A stretch of 36,641 nucleotides of DNA, taken from the NCBI GenBank assembly GCA_030532305.1, contig JAUNLJ010000017.1, forward strand, positions 1 through 36,641, in the 5' to 3' direction. The DNA is from Tissierellia bacterium (GTDB lineage: Bacteria; Bacillota; Clostridia; Tissierellales; Peptoniphilaceae). The notes under the pieces are model-generated. The model had not been told where the DNA came from. It saw nothing but the letters and a program-made list of their open reading frames with translations, and did no database searches. This document shows positions 25,401-32,571 of the stretch, in pieces (position 1 is the first letter of the stretch; each line of letters starts with the position of its first letter). Position numbers and translations under genes: made by a program.

Positions 25401-26288
25401 ATCGGCACCGGGGGCTTTTTCTAAGGATGCAGAGCCAATATTACCTGTCACGTGAACCTTTACATCACTGACCTCGGTTAAAACTAAATCGATAACAAAG
25501 CCCGCCGCCCATGCATGGGTGCCGTAGTATTTTGTGGTCTGCCCACTGCCATCTGTTTCTTGGTCAAACCATTGGGCTTGTAAAAGGGGCAAGACATCCC
25601 CATTGACCTCAACATTAATCTCGCTCAAATCATAATCACTAGTCAAGTTGCTAGCATTAACTTTGTGGGCAAAACCTGCCCCACGAACATTGCCCTTGTA
25701 GACCAAGTTTAAATTATTGACCTGGTAGGTGGTATTTTCTTCTGTATTCCATATCTGACCAAAAAGGGGATACATATCCCGGTTGCCTTCCTCAATGGTG
25801 ATGGTATGACCCCCACCATAAAAATTACTATTGGTTAAGTTAAAGGAAAAGGTGTAGTCTTCATATAGGGTGTTGTGTGGAATTTGGGCATTGACTTCAT
25901 CAGAGGAAATGGTAAAATCGCCTTCTAAATAAATATCTGCATTTTTTACCCCATAGCGCCACTCATCACCTGGCGTATAAATGCTCATGTGATAGCTGGT
26001 GTTTAAGAGATTAAGCAGTTCTTCTTTACTGGTAATATGAATTTCTTGGCGGTCTCCTGGCCCCCTTAGGGCTGGGCCCACCAGGTCCTCTCCCAGGTCT
26101 AGGTCCCCCTCTTCCAAGGCTGTCCCCTCTTCTAGAAGAGGGGCCTCTTCTTCTAGGACAGGGGTCTCCTCCTGAAGGTCTATCCCCTCAAAATTTTCAG
26201 CCAAAACAGGGCTAGGGCTAGTATAGAAAGAAAAGATCAGGCTCATAAAAATAAGTAGACTTTCTAGGCCAGCTAGCTTTCGCTTCAT
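22440..26288 (-). CDS. SLH-domain surface protein with GLUG-like beta-helix repeats, 1282 residues
   Basis: Signal peptide at residues 1-30 (MKRK start, hydrophobic core, cleavage after PVLA), then an acidic Glu/Leu-rich stretch to about 75. Residues of about 80-900 look like a long parallel beta structure: repeated short units such as GGFAGKLLAYGKA, GGFVGYNKGDITDS and GGFEGYNYGGTISNS resemble GLUG or IPT-like repeats of surface proteins. After a Pro-rich linker (PEEPEDPGDTSPSP) come three SLH modules from about 1065: IGYKDQTFRPKNPMTREEVA, IIEGYPDGTFRPENRITRAE and WIKGYPDGTFKPDQAISRAE, which bind wall polymer. RBS AAGGAGG is 7 bases from the ATG. Base content falls in the central coding part (for example 23 of 60 G+C at 25441-25500 against 37 of 60 at 22681-22740). 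Function beyond surface display is unknown. Confidence 0.85.
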   Translation of the reverse strand: MKRKLAGLESLLIFMSLIFSFYTSPSPVLAENFEGIDLQEETPVLEEEAPLLEEGTALEEGDLDLGEDLVGPALRGPGDRQEIHITSKEELLNLLNTSYHMSIYTPGDEWRYGVKNADIYLEGDFTISSDEVNAQIPHNTLYEDYTFSFNLTNSNFYGGGHTITIEEGNRDMYPLFGQIWNTEENTTYQVNNLNLVYKGNVRGAGFAHKVNASNLTSDYDLSEINVEVNGDVLPLLQAQWFDQETDGSGQTTKYYGTHAWAAGFVIDLVLTEVSDVKVHVTGNIGSASLEKAPGADMDLVYARSGGFLVYQSLRHVNKNQFRDIQGVNITVDGSILATSKHTRAEATGLGYDIQFKKFKDVTLKVGGDIKATTDGDYNLHKYQGYGYVPLIAAGAGQDLHYLEDVSLDISGSIIAENKGNIHFDTLALGIGQWDYINDLEDDADLQALPLTIKNVRLNVGGDISATSSKAYDAYLQFGAEKPSPKTMAVLGFANWMSSGLDNYDVFENNSLAVKGHVKAKSQEAYSFALLWGYFMGDNNQLSAQSLQASNEKGLAYTMPFRHFLKGQNNTITLEEDMVGQGKDGYMAGLAQYVTQFDGEKDGNTINIKGFQAEGISVFAGFANYAKKHTNQPDVEVDVKNVTLNLDDVVIQSPAEDALIGGFISMNYGKISKAHVYGKDLTVKNSQKGKTGGFVGYNKGDITDSDVQFKTISVLGDPATQRANHLNLGGFEGYNYGGTISNSTALIVDDLTTENGNYVNLGGFTGIGYDSSYLNNAAQVNGSLTSTNNLGVNNLGGFAGKLLAYGKATTVDKSAALVFGDLKGATDKTDGKTPSLAGGFAGVLQGKEGAAADNYIKNSGAYVGGDISLAGADGMVGAGEAVGLIYYGTLEGFSLLAKLDDNQSSDKALKSYLAGGQEPLLKNNYLVEVDQEKRRAFPISLEGGDFTKGDSLGQISIAGRKLQSSYWGDEADPSQGTYKDFDYVKENKDNLVLTPIATGSSQISQAPFKRAILPDFGTRHLALYKEGGPIYDILGIPAGPYQEPEEPEDPGDTSPSPGKPLPLNRKDHYQYLIGYKDQTFRPKNPMTREEVALMFSRLLEDRPQKGQVYPYNFSDVARNRWSITALSYMSQKKIIEGYPDGTFRPENRITRAEFAAMATRFADLKEGDKSFRDVGRGHWAYAYIQKAAQAGWIKGYPDGTFKPDQAISRAEVVTLVNRMLNRLADESFVDQVAHQVYPFVDIQGTWAYYPIVEATNGHDYTRTRTSQEETWKNLNDKSFAYDK

Positions 26289-26366
26289 AAAACATCCTCC
26301 TTAAAACGTCCATAGTTCGCCTAAATAGGGCCTTGTGGCTGGCCCCTTCCAGATTTAAGTATATGT

Positions 26367-26400
26367 GTAATATACTATCATATTACTTGTTTCTTTTCAA
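26367..26400 (-). promoter_or_regulatory. Promoter of the SLH surface protein with inverted repeat
   Basis: TTGAAA (26400-26395) and TAGTAT (26377-26372) on the minus strand are 17 bases apart. GTAATA and TATTAC (26367-26372, 26381-26386) form an inverted repeat over the -10. It shares the 10-mer TGATAGTATA with the giant LPKTG gene's leader. Confidence 0.5.
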
Positions 26401-26471
26401 GCCTGTTCTTTACACAATCTTTACTTTCCCCTTCCTTTTTAGAAGATCTTTGTCTTTTTGGCCTGGCCTAG

Positions 26472-26480
26472 TGGTATAAT
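26472..26480 (+). promoter_or_regulatory. Extended -10 promoter of the thioesterase gene
   Basis: TGGTATAAT with no close -35; the transcript would start near 26487, about 53 bases before the ATG. Confidence 0.55.
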
Positions 26481-26539
26481 ATAGGCATCCTAGGGCCCAG
26501 GCCTAGTGAGACAATCCCATAAGAAAAAAGGAGATGCCC

Positions 26540-27019
26540 ATGACTTTAGAAAAAAAACCACTTGCCATCCAAGACACCTATGGGGACCGCTTCCAGCACT
26601 GCTGGGGCTGTGGTCCTCAGAACCCAGAGGGCCTGCATATTCAGTCCTTTCCCCAAGGGGACCAGTGTATTTGCCGCTTTCACCCAGGCCAGGAATATAC
26701 AGGCGGGGTCCCGGCCAATCTCTTTGGGGGCTTTATTGCCCTACTCTTTGACTGCCATGGGACGGCTTCGGCGGCCTGGTTTGCCCACCGGGCCAAGGGG
26801 CTGGACCTTCAGGAGGACACAGTCATTGGCCGCTTTATTACGGCCCGGCTGGAGATTGACTTTAAAAAGCCCACCCCCATGGACCAGGAGGTCTTGGTGG
26901 TGGCCAAGGCCTTGGAAATGACGGAAAGAAAAGTGATGGTCTCCATGGTCCTGGAGGCAGCTGGAGAGGTCCGGGCCCAGGCCAAGATGGTGGCTGTGGC
27001 GGTCAAGGACCACATGTAA
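26540..27019 (+). CDS. PaaI-type hotdog-fold thioesterase
   Basis: A 159-residue single hotdog domain. Near the N terminus is CWGCGPQNPEGLHI, the C-x2-C-G-x2-N-P-x-G-L motif found in many PaaI-family thioesterases; then TGGVPANLFGGFIALLFDCHG (from about residue 57), where the G-G-x-A turn and the acidic residue of the long helix form the expected active site. The end has IDFKKPTPMDQEVLVVAKAL and a final strand pair. Such enzymes hydrolyse acyl-CoA thioesters in the cytoplasm, but the acyl chain cannot be told. I chose the second ATG (26540) because AAGGAG is 7 bases before it and directly abuts the first ATG (26534). Single-gene transcript ended by a nearby terminator. Confidence 0.83.
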   Translation: MTLEKKPLAIQDTYGDRFQHCWGCGPQNPEGLHIQSFPQGDQCICRFHPGQEYTGGVPANLFGGFIALLFDCHGTASAAWFAHRAKGLDLQEDTVIGRFITARLEIDFKKPTPMDQEVLVVAKALEMTERKVMVSMVLEAAGEVRAQAKMVAVAVKDHM

Positions 27020-27037
27020 AAAATCTCCCCCTAAAAA

Positions 27038-27072
27038 GAAAAAAAGACAAGCTCAGAAAAATTTTTCTGAGC
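27038..27072 (-). terminator. Terminator of the DUF2254 gene
   Basis: GCTCAGAAAAATTTTTCTGAGC is a perfect 22-base palindrome (27051-27072); on the minus strand it is followed by TTGTCTTTTTTT. Confidence 0.85.
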
Positions 27073-27087
27073 CTGCCTTCCCTCTGA

Positions 27088-27112
27088 GGAGACCCTGGGG
27101 TCTCCCTTTTTT
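27088..27112 (+). terminator. Terminator of the thioesterase gene
   Basis: GGAGACCC/GGGTCTCC with a tiny loop, followed by CTTTTTTG on the plus strand. Confidence 0.85.
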
Positions 27113-27119
27113 GTCTTAT

Positions 27120-28445
27120 TTAGTCTTCTTCCCGGATGGCTTCCTCGTTGGAATGTTCGTCTCTGTGCTGGCTAAAGTCTTGGTAGATGGCATCTAGGGG
27201 TCTCTTGTCTAGGTCTGTGGCCATGGCCTGGCGGCAAATTTTATAGACGGCATCCACATAGGCCTTCACATGGCCCTTGACACTTTCTGCAGAAATCATA
27301 TAGACCATATAGAGGCTTTCCAAAATAGCCTTGGCCACCAGGGGATCGGCCTTGCCATAGTGGATAATTTGGGCAAAGGAGGCGGTGAGTTCCTCCTGGA
27401 CGGAATAGCCATTGTAGATGATCTTTAGCTGGTCACTTTCATTTAAGACCACATAAAAGTTCTCTGTGGAAAAAAGCTGGCCCAAGAGGAGGGAGAGCTT
27501 TTGAATGGCCTCAATGGCTGAGTTGGGGTCGTTGATGCCGGGACTTAGGGCCTTTAGGGCAATTTCCACCAGGTTGGTGATCTCGTGGTGGTAGTCCTGG
27601 TGGTCGTTTTTGCTGTCGTTAACCAGGAGGAAGGAGGCCAGCTTAGACAAGAAGTCCTCCTTTTCCTCCCCGGCCAGGTCTAACTTTTCAAAGGTCCGAA
27701 GCTCGGCTATATAGACCCCCTTGGACAGGTACTGACCAATTTTTTTGTCGATGACCAGCTCCCCCTTGACCTCCTTGAGCTGAGATAGGAGGCCCTGGCT
27801 GTCTATGTCGTAGAAAAAGCCTGTTTTATTGGCATAGATCTTGATGGTGTCCTGGCAGTCTTCCGATTCAAAGCGTTCAGAGGCCTTCCGCCTTTTGGCC
27901 TCCTCCTGGATCAGTCTATAGGCCTTGTCATAAATATTATCCACCACACTGGTGAGCTTAATGTCTGCCAGGACCCGTCTTACAAAGAGGATAAAGGAAA
28001 TCATGGCCGCAATGGCATAAAAGACGGCCAGGGTCCCTCCCACCAGGGGGACCTCCAGGTCAATGTTTTGGACCATAAAAAGGGCCAGGACCGTATAGAA
28101 AAAGCCCCCTATATAAATCCCCACCAGGCTCAAAACATTGGGCTTGTCAATAAAGTCCTGGACGATCCTGGGGCTAAAGGAGTCGGAATACTTGCCCAGG
28201 ACCGTGAGGATGGTGGTAAAGGTAAAGGTGGTAACCGTTAGGAAGGTCCCGGACAGGTTGGATAAAAAAGAGGAGGTGACTTCCGGGGACAAAAGGAGGA
28301 TCTTGGGTAGGGCCTTTTTAAGCTGGGGGGACCTGTAGTCAAAAAACCAACTGACCCAGAGAAGGACCACCGAGATGAGGATGTACTTGACGATCCGTAT
28401 AATATTTCTATGATTTAAGAGCCCGATCTTTATTTTATTAAACAT
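27120..28445 (-). CDS. DUF2254 family membrane protein
   Basis: A 441-residue protein with an N-terminal membrane part of about four helices (YILISVVLLWVSWFF; the hydrophobic stretch after TFLTVTTFTFTTILTVLG; NVLSLVGIYIGGFFYTVLAL; GTLAVFYAIAAMISFILFV) and a cytoplasmic C-terminal domain. The signature ALKALSPGINDPNSA (about residues 288-302) is diagnostic for DUF2254. The function of this family is not known; nearby family members often adjoin ion-transport genes, and here the divergent neighbour is an MscS channel, so a role in envelope ion balance is conceivable but unproven. ATG follows GGAGGTAGAC. A minus-strand TATAAT at about 28530 probably serves it. Confidence 0.85.
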   Translation of the reverse strand: MFNKIKIGLLNHRNIIRIVKYILISVVLLWVSWFFDYRSPQLKKALPKILLLSPEVTSSFLSNLSGTFLTVTTFTFTTILTVLGKYSDSFSPRIVQDFIDKPNVLSLVGIYIGGFFYTVLALFMVQNIDLEVPLVGGTLAVFYAIAAMISFILFVRRVLADIKLTSVVDNIYDKAYRLIQEEAKRRKASERFESEDCQDTIKIYANKTGFFYDIDSQGLLSQLKEVKGELVIDKKIGQYLSKGVYIAELRTFEKLDLAGEEKEDFLSKLASFLLVNDSKNDHQDYHHEITNLVEIALKALSPGINDPNSAIEAIQKLSLLLGQLFSTENFYVVLNESDQLKIIYNGYSVQEELTASFAQIIHYGKADPLVAKAILESLYMVYMISAESVKGHVKAYVDAVYKICRQAMATDLDKRPLDAIYQDFSQHRDEHSNEEAIREED

Positions 28446-28584
28446 GTCTACCTCCAGGGGTCTGCCCCCATTTTTTTGATCTTATAGATTCTCTCCCCTT
28501 CTAGTCCAGAAAAGAGTCTAAGTAGATTATAGCAGTTTTCTAAAAAAAATGGACCCCCCAAGGCCCATTTCCCTCCCCCTCCTT

Positions 28585-28610
28585 AAAAAAGGCCCAGCTT
28601 GTCCTGGGCC
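28585..28610 (-). terminator. Orphan minus-strand terminator between two divergent genes
   Basis: GGCCCAG (28591-28597) pairs with CTGGGCC (28604-28610); on the minus strand TTTTTT follows. It points at the promoter of the DUF2254 gene, yet no minus-strand gene lies before it. Confidence 0.6.
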
Positions 28611-28688
28611 CTAGAATTTGATAGACTAAAAGAGTAAACAAAACCACCACCTGGCCCCAGGTTTCGTAAATCAGATTGGGAGGAAAGC

Positions 28689-29573
28689 ATGTACCGTTTT
28701 GTGGCCCAGGCTCCAAATGAAGAGCTTGTCAATGAACTTACTGAAGATATAGAGAAATATTCGTCCACTTCCTTTTGGCAGTCCCTGGACTTTAAAGACC
28801 TGGCCCTGAGCCTTCTTTTGGTCCTTTTGATCTTTATCATAGGCTACATCTTTATCCAGGTCTTGGCCTCCCTGATCTCCCGGCTCCTAAAAAGAGCCCG
28901 GGTCTCCACCAGTGGGATCTATTATATTGACAAGGTCCTAAAATTTATCTGCTATTTTATCCTGGTCACCATTATGGCCAACAATCTGGGCATTCAAACG
29001 GGGTCTTTAATTGCCCTGATTGCCTCCCTGGGTTTTGCCATTGCCCTGGCCCTCCAAGGGTCCCTAACGGACCTGGCCTCTGGGATTATGCTGGTGGTCA
29101 CCAAGCCCATCCGGGTGGGAGACTATGTCTATTTAGAAGGCAAGGAGGACCTGGTCCAGGTAGATGAAATCCGTCTTTTTAACACCGTCCTAAAGGACCG
29201 GAGAAATATCTCCCTTATTGTTTCCAACGAACTCATTATCCAAAAACCCCTGCAAAACCTGTCCAAGGGGGACTACGCCTATACGGATGTGGAAGTCTCC
29301 ATTGCCTATGACAGCGACCTGGACCGGGCCAAGGCCCTCATCAGCCAGGCCCTAGACCAGCTGGAGGGGATTCTCCCGGATAAGGACTATCTCATTGGGG
29401 TCAATAGGCTAGGCGAGAGTGGGGTGGACCTTCTGGTCTCTGCCCCCTGCCTGGACAGGGACCACGCCAAAATGAAACTCCTTATGCGAGAGGCCATCCT
29501 AAAGAGCCTGACCCAGGGGGGAATCGAGATCCCCTTCCCCCGGATGGACCTGGCCATCTTAAAGGACCACTAG
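28689..29573 (+). CDS. MscS family mechanosensitive channel
   Basis: A 294-residue small-conductance mechanosensitive channel. After a charged N-terminal helix there are three membrane segments: LALSLLLVLLIFIIGYIFIQ, FICYFILVTIMANNLGI, and the pore helix TM3 with the Gly/Ala-packed run SLGFAIALALQGSLTDLASG (about residues 110-130). Then comes the beta domain (KPIRVGDYVYLEG, the family signature) and a cytoplasmic alpha/beta domain ending in PFPRMDLAIL. It releases solutes on osmotic downshock. ATG follows GGGAGGAAAGC. The leader holds a perfect palindrome ACCTGG-CC-CCAGGT at 28649-28662. It is about the length of E. coli MscS, so it lacks extra domains. Confidence 0.9.
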   Translation: MYRFVAQAPNEELVNELTEDIEKYSSTSFWQSLDFKDLALSLLLVLLIFIIGYIFIQVLASLISRLLKRARVSTSGIYYIDKVLKFICYFILVTIMANNLGIQTGSLIALIASLGFAIALALQGSLTDLASGIMLVVTKPIRVGDYVYLEGKEDLVQVDEIRLFNTVLKDRRNISLIVSNELIIQKPLQNLSKGDYAYTDVEVSIAYDSDLDRAKALISQALDQLEGILPDKDYLIGVNRLGESGVDLLVSAPCLDRDHAKMKLLMREAILKSLTQGGIEIPFPRMDLAILKDH

Positions 29574-29585
29574 GCCCAAAAAGCC

Positions 29586-29616
29586 AAAAGCCGAGGATTT
29601 TTTCCCCGGCTTTTTT
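29586..29616 (+). terminator. Bidirectional terminator between mscS-type and nhaC-type genes
   Basis: AAAAGCCG/CGGCTTTT with further inner pairs, followed by T runs on the plus strand. Confidence 0.85.
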
Positions 29617-29637
29617 GCTCTCTTTTTTTGACTTTCT

Positions 29638-31050
29638 TTAGTTTTTGCTGGCTTCCTTTTTCTCCTCCCCTTCCTTCCTAAAGACAAAGATCCCTAGGTA
29701 GGCCATAATAATGGCAATAATGGGGTTAATAAGATTTAAGAAGGCATAGGGGAAGTAGGCAAAGGTGGCCACTCCCAAGGTGGCGGCTTGGTAGGCCCCA
29801 CACCCGTTCCAGGGCACCATGGGAGACCAGAGGGACCCCCCGTCTTCCAGGGTCCTGGATAGGTAGTGGCGCTCTAGGCCCATCTCGTCATAGAGCTTGT
29901 AGTACATCCGGCCAGGGATAATATTAGCCAGGTATTGGTCAGTGAGGATAAAGTCGCAGGCGATCCCTGTTATGATGGTGACGGTGACCAGCTTACCTAC
30001 TGTCTTAATCCGGCCCACAATCCGGACTAGGATGGCATCTATAAAGCCGGCCTTTTCTAAAATCCCCCCATAGCATAGGGCAAAGATAATTAAGGAGATG
30101 GTCCACATCATCCCGTCCACACCCCCACGGGTTAGGAGCCGGTCCACAAATTCTAGACCCGTATCTCCCACATAACCATTAAGTAAAACATCTAGGAAGT
30201 CCACCAGGCCTGCCCCTTGGACCGTAAAGGCCAAGATCCCCCCTAAGAAGGACCCCATAAGCAGGGAGACAATGGCCGGCATCCTCACGGCAGCTGTAAA
30301 AATAATAAAGGCCGGGGCAATAAAGAGGATGGGGTTGAGGTTAAAGGTTTCCTTTAAGGCCCCCTGGATATCCTGGATGAGTTGGGGGTTGTAGTTGTCT
30401 GGAGAATAGCGCAGGCCAATGATGGTATAGAGGGCCAGGGCAATGATCAGACTGGGAACGGTGGTATAAAGCATGGACCGGACGTGCTTGTAGAGGTCGG
30501 TGCCTGCTGCAGCGGCTGCCACATTGGTACTGTCAGATAGGGGGGAGATCTTGTCCCCAAAGTAGGCCCCAGAGATGACCATGCCGGCAGTCAGCTCCGG
30601 CTTAATTCCTAGGCCGGCCCCAATCCCCATAAGGGCCACCCCAATGGTTCCCCCGGAGGTCCAGGCAGACCCCGTGGCAACAGACACAATACAGCACAGG
30701 ATACAGCCTGTAGGCAAAAAGAAACGGGGACTAATCAAGTCTAGGCCATAGTAGATCATGGCCGGCATAACCCCAGAAAGGACCCAAGACCCAATGAGCA
30801 TCCCGACACACATAACAATAATTAGGGCTTCAATGGCCCGGTAAACGGAACTGAGCATGCCATCGCTAATGTCCTCCCACTGGCACCCGGTCTTATAGGC
30901 CATAAGCCCGGCAATAATGGTGGCAAAGACAATGGGAATATGGGGGTCAATCCCCAAGACAACCATAGAATATACAAGAATCAGGGCCATAGCCACTATA
31001 GGGACTAGGGCTTCCCATAGTTTTGGTAATTTTTCTCTATTTTCAATCAT
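29638..31050 (-). CDS. nhaC: NhaC family Na+/H+ antiporter
   Basis: A 470-residue membrane protein with about 11-12 helices. It begins in a typical NhaC manner: LWEALVPIVAMALILVYSMV, then IPIVFATIIAGLMAYKTGCQW. Further landmarks are IEALIIVMCVGMLIGSWVLS, ATGSAWTSGGTIGVALMGIG, GAYFGDKISPLSDSTNVAAA (the conserved G-x-D-K/H-x-S-P-x-S-D-T motif), and ACDFILTDQYLANIIPGRMY. Family members exchange Na+ for H+ or for an organic ion such as malate. The start at 31050 has AAAGGAGCTTATA before it. A promoter about 200 bases upstream gives a long leader with a closing stem, so it may be under RNA-level control. Confidence 0.9.
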   Translation of the reverse strand: MIENREKLPKLWEALVPIVAMALILVYSMVVLGIDPHIPIVFATIIAGLMAYKTGCQWEDISDGMLSSVYRAIEALIIVMCVGMLIGSWVLSGVMPAMIYYGLDLISPRFFLPTGCILCCIVSVATGSAWTSGGTIGVALMGIGAGLGIKPELTAGMVISGAYFGDKISPLSDSTNVAAAAAGTDLYKHVRSMLYTTVPSLIIALALYTIIGLRYSPDNYNPQLIQDIQGALKETFNLNPILFIAPAFIIFTAAVRMPAIVSLLMGSFLGGILAFTVQGAGLVDFLDVLLNGYVGDTGLEFVDRLLTRGGVDGMMWTISLIIFALCYGGILEKAGFIDAILVRIVGRIKTVGKLVTVTIITGIACDFILTDQYLANIIPGRMYYKLYDEMGLERHYLSRTLEDGGSLWSPMVPWNGCGAYQAATLGVATFAYFPYAFLNLINPIIAIIMAYLGIFVFRKEGEEKKEASKN

Positions 31051-31244
31051 TATAAGCTCCTTTACACTTTTTCTTCTTACACTATTGTAATAAAGCAGAA
31101 ACCTAAAAAAATAAAGCCCATCTTTTCTTGACGATCTAGCCTTTTTCTCCTCCTCCCTCTAAACAAGGGGCCCTCTTATTGCCTCCTCTCTCTTTTTTTC
31201 TCCCCTAAGAAAGGGACCCTGGCCGCTTGTTTATTTTTTAACTT
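31051..31244 (-). promoter_or_regulatory. Long structured 5' leader of the nhaC-type gene
   Basis: From the inferred start near 31244 the minus-strand transcript has about 195 untranslated bases. AAACAAGCGGCC (31232-31221) pairs with GGCCCCTTGTTT (31172-31161) except for one mismatch, closing a domain of about 70 bases. No ribosome site occurs until 31060. I do not recognise a known riboswitch class. Confidence 0.4.
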
Positions 31245-31250
31245 GTCTTT

Positions 31251-31279
31251 ATTATAGCCACTTCCCCCTTTAAATTCAA
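31251..31279 (-). promoter_or_regulatory. Promoter of the nhaC-type gene
   Basis: TTGAAT and TATAAT on the minus strand, exactly 17 bases apart. Confidence 0.65.
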
Positions 31280-31285
31280 GACCCT

Positions 31286-31387
31286 CCCCCTTAAAAGGGA
31301 AAATATTTGCCCAAGGGGGCAAGTTTCCTTTTAAGATGGGGGAAAGGGGGTAGATATATCTTAACCTATAGGGCTTAAGCCTGTAGG
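31286..31387. repeat. Nested stem-loops in the nhaC-ybjQ intergenic region
   Basis: CCCCC (31286-31290) and CTTAAAAGG (31290-31298) pair with CCTTTTAAG (31327-31335) and GGGGG (31338-31342), enclosing an inner TTGCCC/GGGCAA stem (31307-31322). A second near-palindrome, CCTATAGGGCTTAAGCCTGT plus AGG, follows at 31365-31387. No gene was found in 31280-31577. Confidence 0.5.
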
Positions 31388-31577
31388 ATCCAAACAAGAA
31401 AGAGCTGGTAAACCCCTTGTGGACGGCCCAGTCCTTTGACTGCCAGCCTTTATCTTGCCCCCTAGCTTGACCCTTCCCCCTGGGCCAAGGGGCCGGTTCT
31501 TATCCTTTCTTGGGTCTCTCCTAGGAAGGATCCTTTTCGCCGGCAAAGCTTTCTAAAACTTAATGGAGGAGAAGACA

Positions 31578-31895
31578 ATGATCTTAGTGAGTACAAATTA
31601 CATTAGTGGAAAAAATTTAGACACCTTAGGCCTGGTCAAGGGGTCTACAGTCCAAACAAAGCATATTGGCAAGGACCTTAGCCAGGGGCTCAAGCACCTG
31701 GTGGGAGGGGAATTAAAGGCCTACACTCAGATGATGTCTGAGGCCCGGGACCTGGCCACCCAAAGAATGGAAGAGGAGGCAGAAGCCCTAGGGGCCGATG
31801 CCGTAATCAACATTCGCTATGCCTCTTCAGCGATTATGGAGGGGGCCGCCGAGGTCATGGCCTACGGGACAGCCGTTAAGTTTATTGAAGGCTAG
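31578..31895 (+). CDS. YbjQ/UPF0145 family protein
   Basis: A 105-residue protein matching the YbjQ family along its whole length: ILVSTNYISGKNLDTLGLVK at the start, GSTVQTKHIGKDLSQGLKHL, then GELKAYTQMMSEARDLATQR, and the terminal ALGADAVINIRYASS and AYGTAVKF. The family forms pentamers and is annotated as heavy-metal binding, without firm biochemical proof. I chose the ATG at 31578: GGAGGAG lies 6 bases upstream, and that ribosome site itself covers the earlier in-frame ATG at 31563. No tight coupling with neighbours; the next gene starts 82 bases on. Confidence 0.87.
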   Translation: MILVSTNYISGKNLDTLGLVKGSTVQTKHIGKDLSQGLKHLVGGELKAYTQMMSEARDLATQRMEEEAEALGADAVINIRYASSAIMEGAAEVMAYGTAVKFIEG

Positions 31896-31977
31896 GCCCC
31901 CTTCCTAGGTCTCAAAAGGGCCCTCCCCTAAAGGAGTTCGTCAGTAATATATAGAAGATGTAAATGAGGTGACATGT

Positions 31978-32469
31978 ATGTGGCTAAAGTTAAACTTATC
32001 CGGACTTGATTTAGAATTTCGTGTCTTAAACTACACCCCTGTAGAGGCTCCTAAGGAGGAAGGCCCCTGGGCCCATGTGGACTTTTCCTGTAAGTATGGA
32101 AGGGACCTGGACTATGGCCGGTCCAGTAACCACCTGCTCTTGGCCTATGAAGTCAAGGAAATCTACGACAACTTAAGGGCCCTCTTGGACCAAAGGATGG
32201 AGGAAAAAAAGGAAATGACCTTTTGCGCCCCTGACTATATTATGGTCCTAGACCCCCATCCCCAAGGGTCCCCTGGCAAGGCTGCTGCCCCCTTAGAATG
32301 GCGGTTCTCCCTGGAAACAGAAGGCCTTGTTACTAGAAACTACCTTTCTGTTTTCTTTGACCGGGAAGACGTGGTCCACTTAAAGGACTATTTGGCCCTT
32401 GTGGTTGGCGATATCGAAGAAAACCACCCAGCCATCCAAGAGATGATGGCAGAGGGCCTCTACTATTAA
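31978..32469 (+). CDS. Unassigned protein, possibly WapI-like
   Basis: A 163-residue acidic, soluble protein without signal peptide or membrane segment. Visible pattern: strands LDLEFRVLNYTPVE and WAHVDFSCKYGRDLD, a helix EVKEIYDNLRALLDQRMEE, CAPDYIMVLDP, then WRFSLETEG and a final helix DREDVVHLKDYLALVVGDIE. This strand-strand-helix-strand layout with a x-PDY-x-MVL turn recalls the WapI-type family of small Firmicutes proteins, some of which are immunity proteins, but I am not certain and see no toxin gene nearby. The ATG at 31978 has AGGTG six bases before it; a GTG nine bases upstream would overlap that site. Its stop is followed by a T run (CTTTTTTTTCC) at 32489-32499. Confidence 0.6.
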   Translation: MWLKLNLSGLDLEFRVLNYTPVEAPKEEGPWAHVDFSCKYGRDLDYGRSSNHLLLAYEVKEIYDNLRALLDQRMEEKKEMTFCAPDYIMVLDPHPQGSPGKAAAPLEWRFSLETEGLVTRNYLSVFFDREDVVHLKDYLALVVGDIEENHPAIQEMMAEGLYY

Positions 32470-32571
32470 GGGGAGGCCCTAGGCCCCCTCTTTTTTTTCC
32501 TCATTTTCTAGGCCGGCTTGACCCCTAAGAAAGGCCAGGTCGGCAAGAGATCCTAAGAAAGGAAGACACCT

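Noticed and set aside
31176-31546. Two short minus-strand frames in the nhaC-YbjQ intergenic region
   Set aside because: Rich in Lys, Arg, Gly and Pro, without ribosome sites, and overlapping the nhaC promoter and the nested hairpin.
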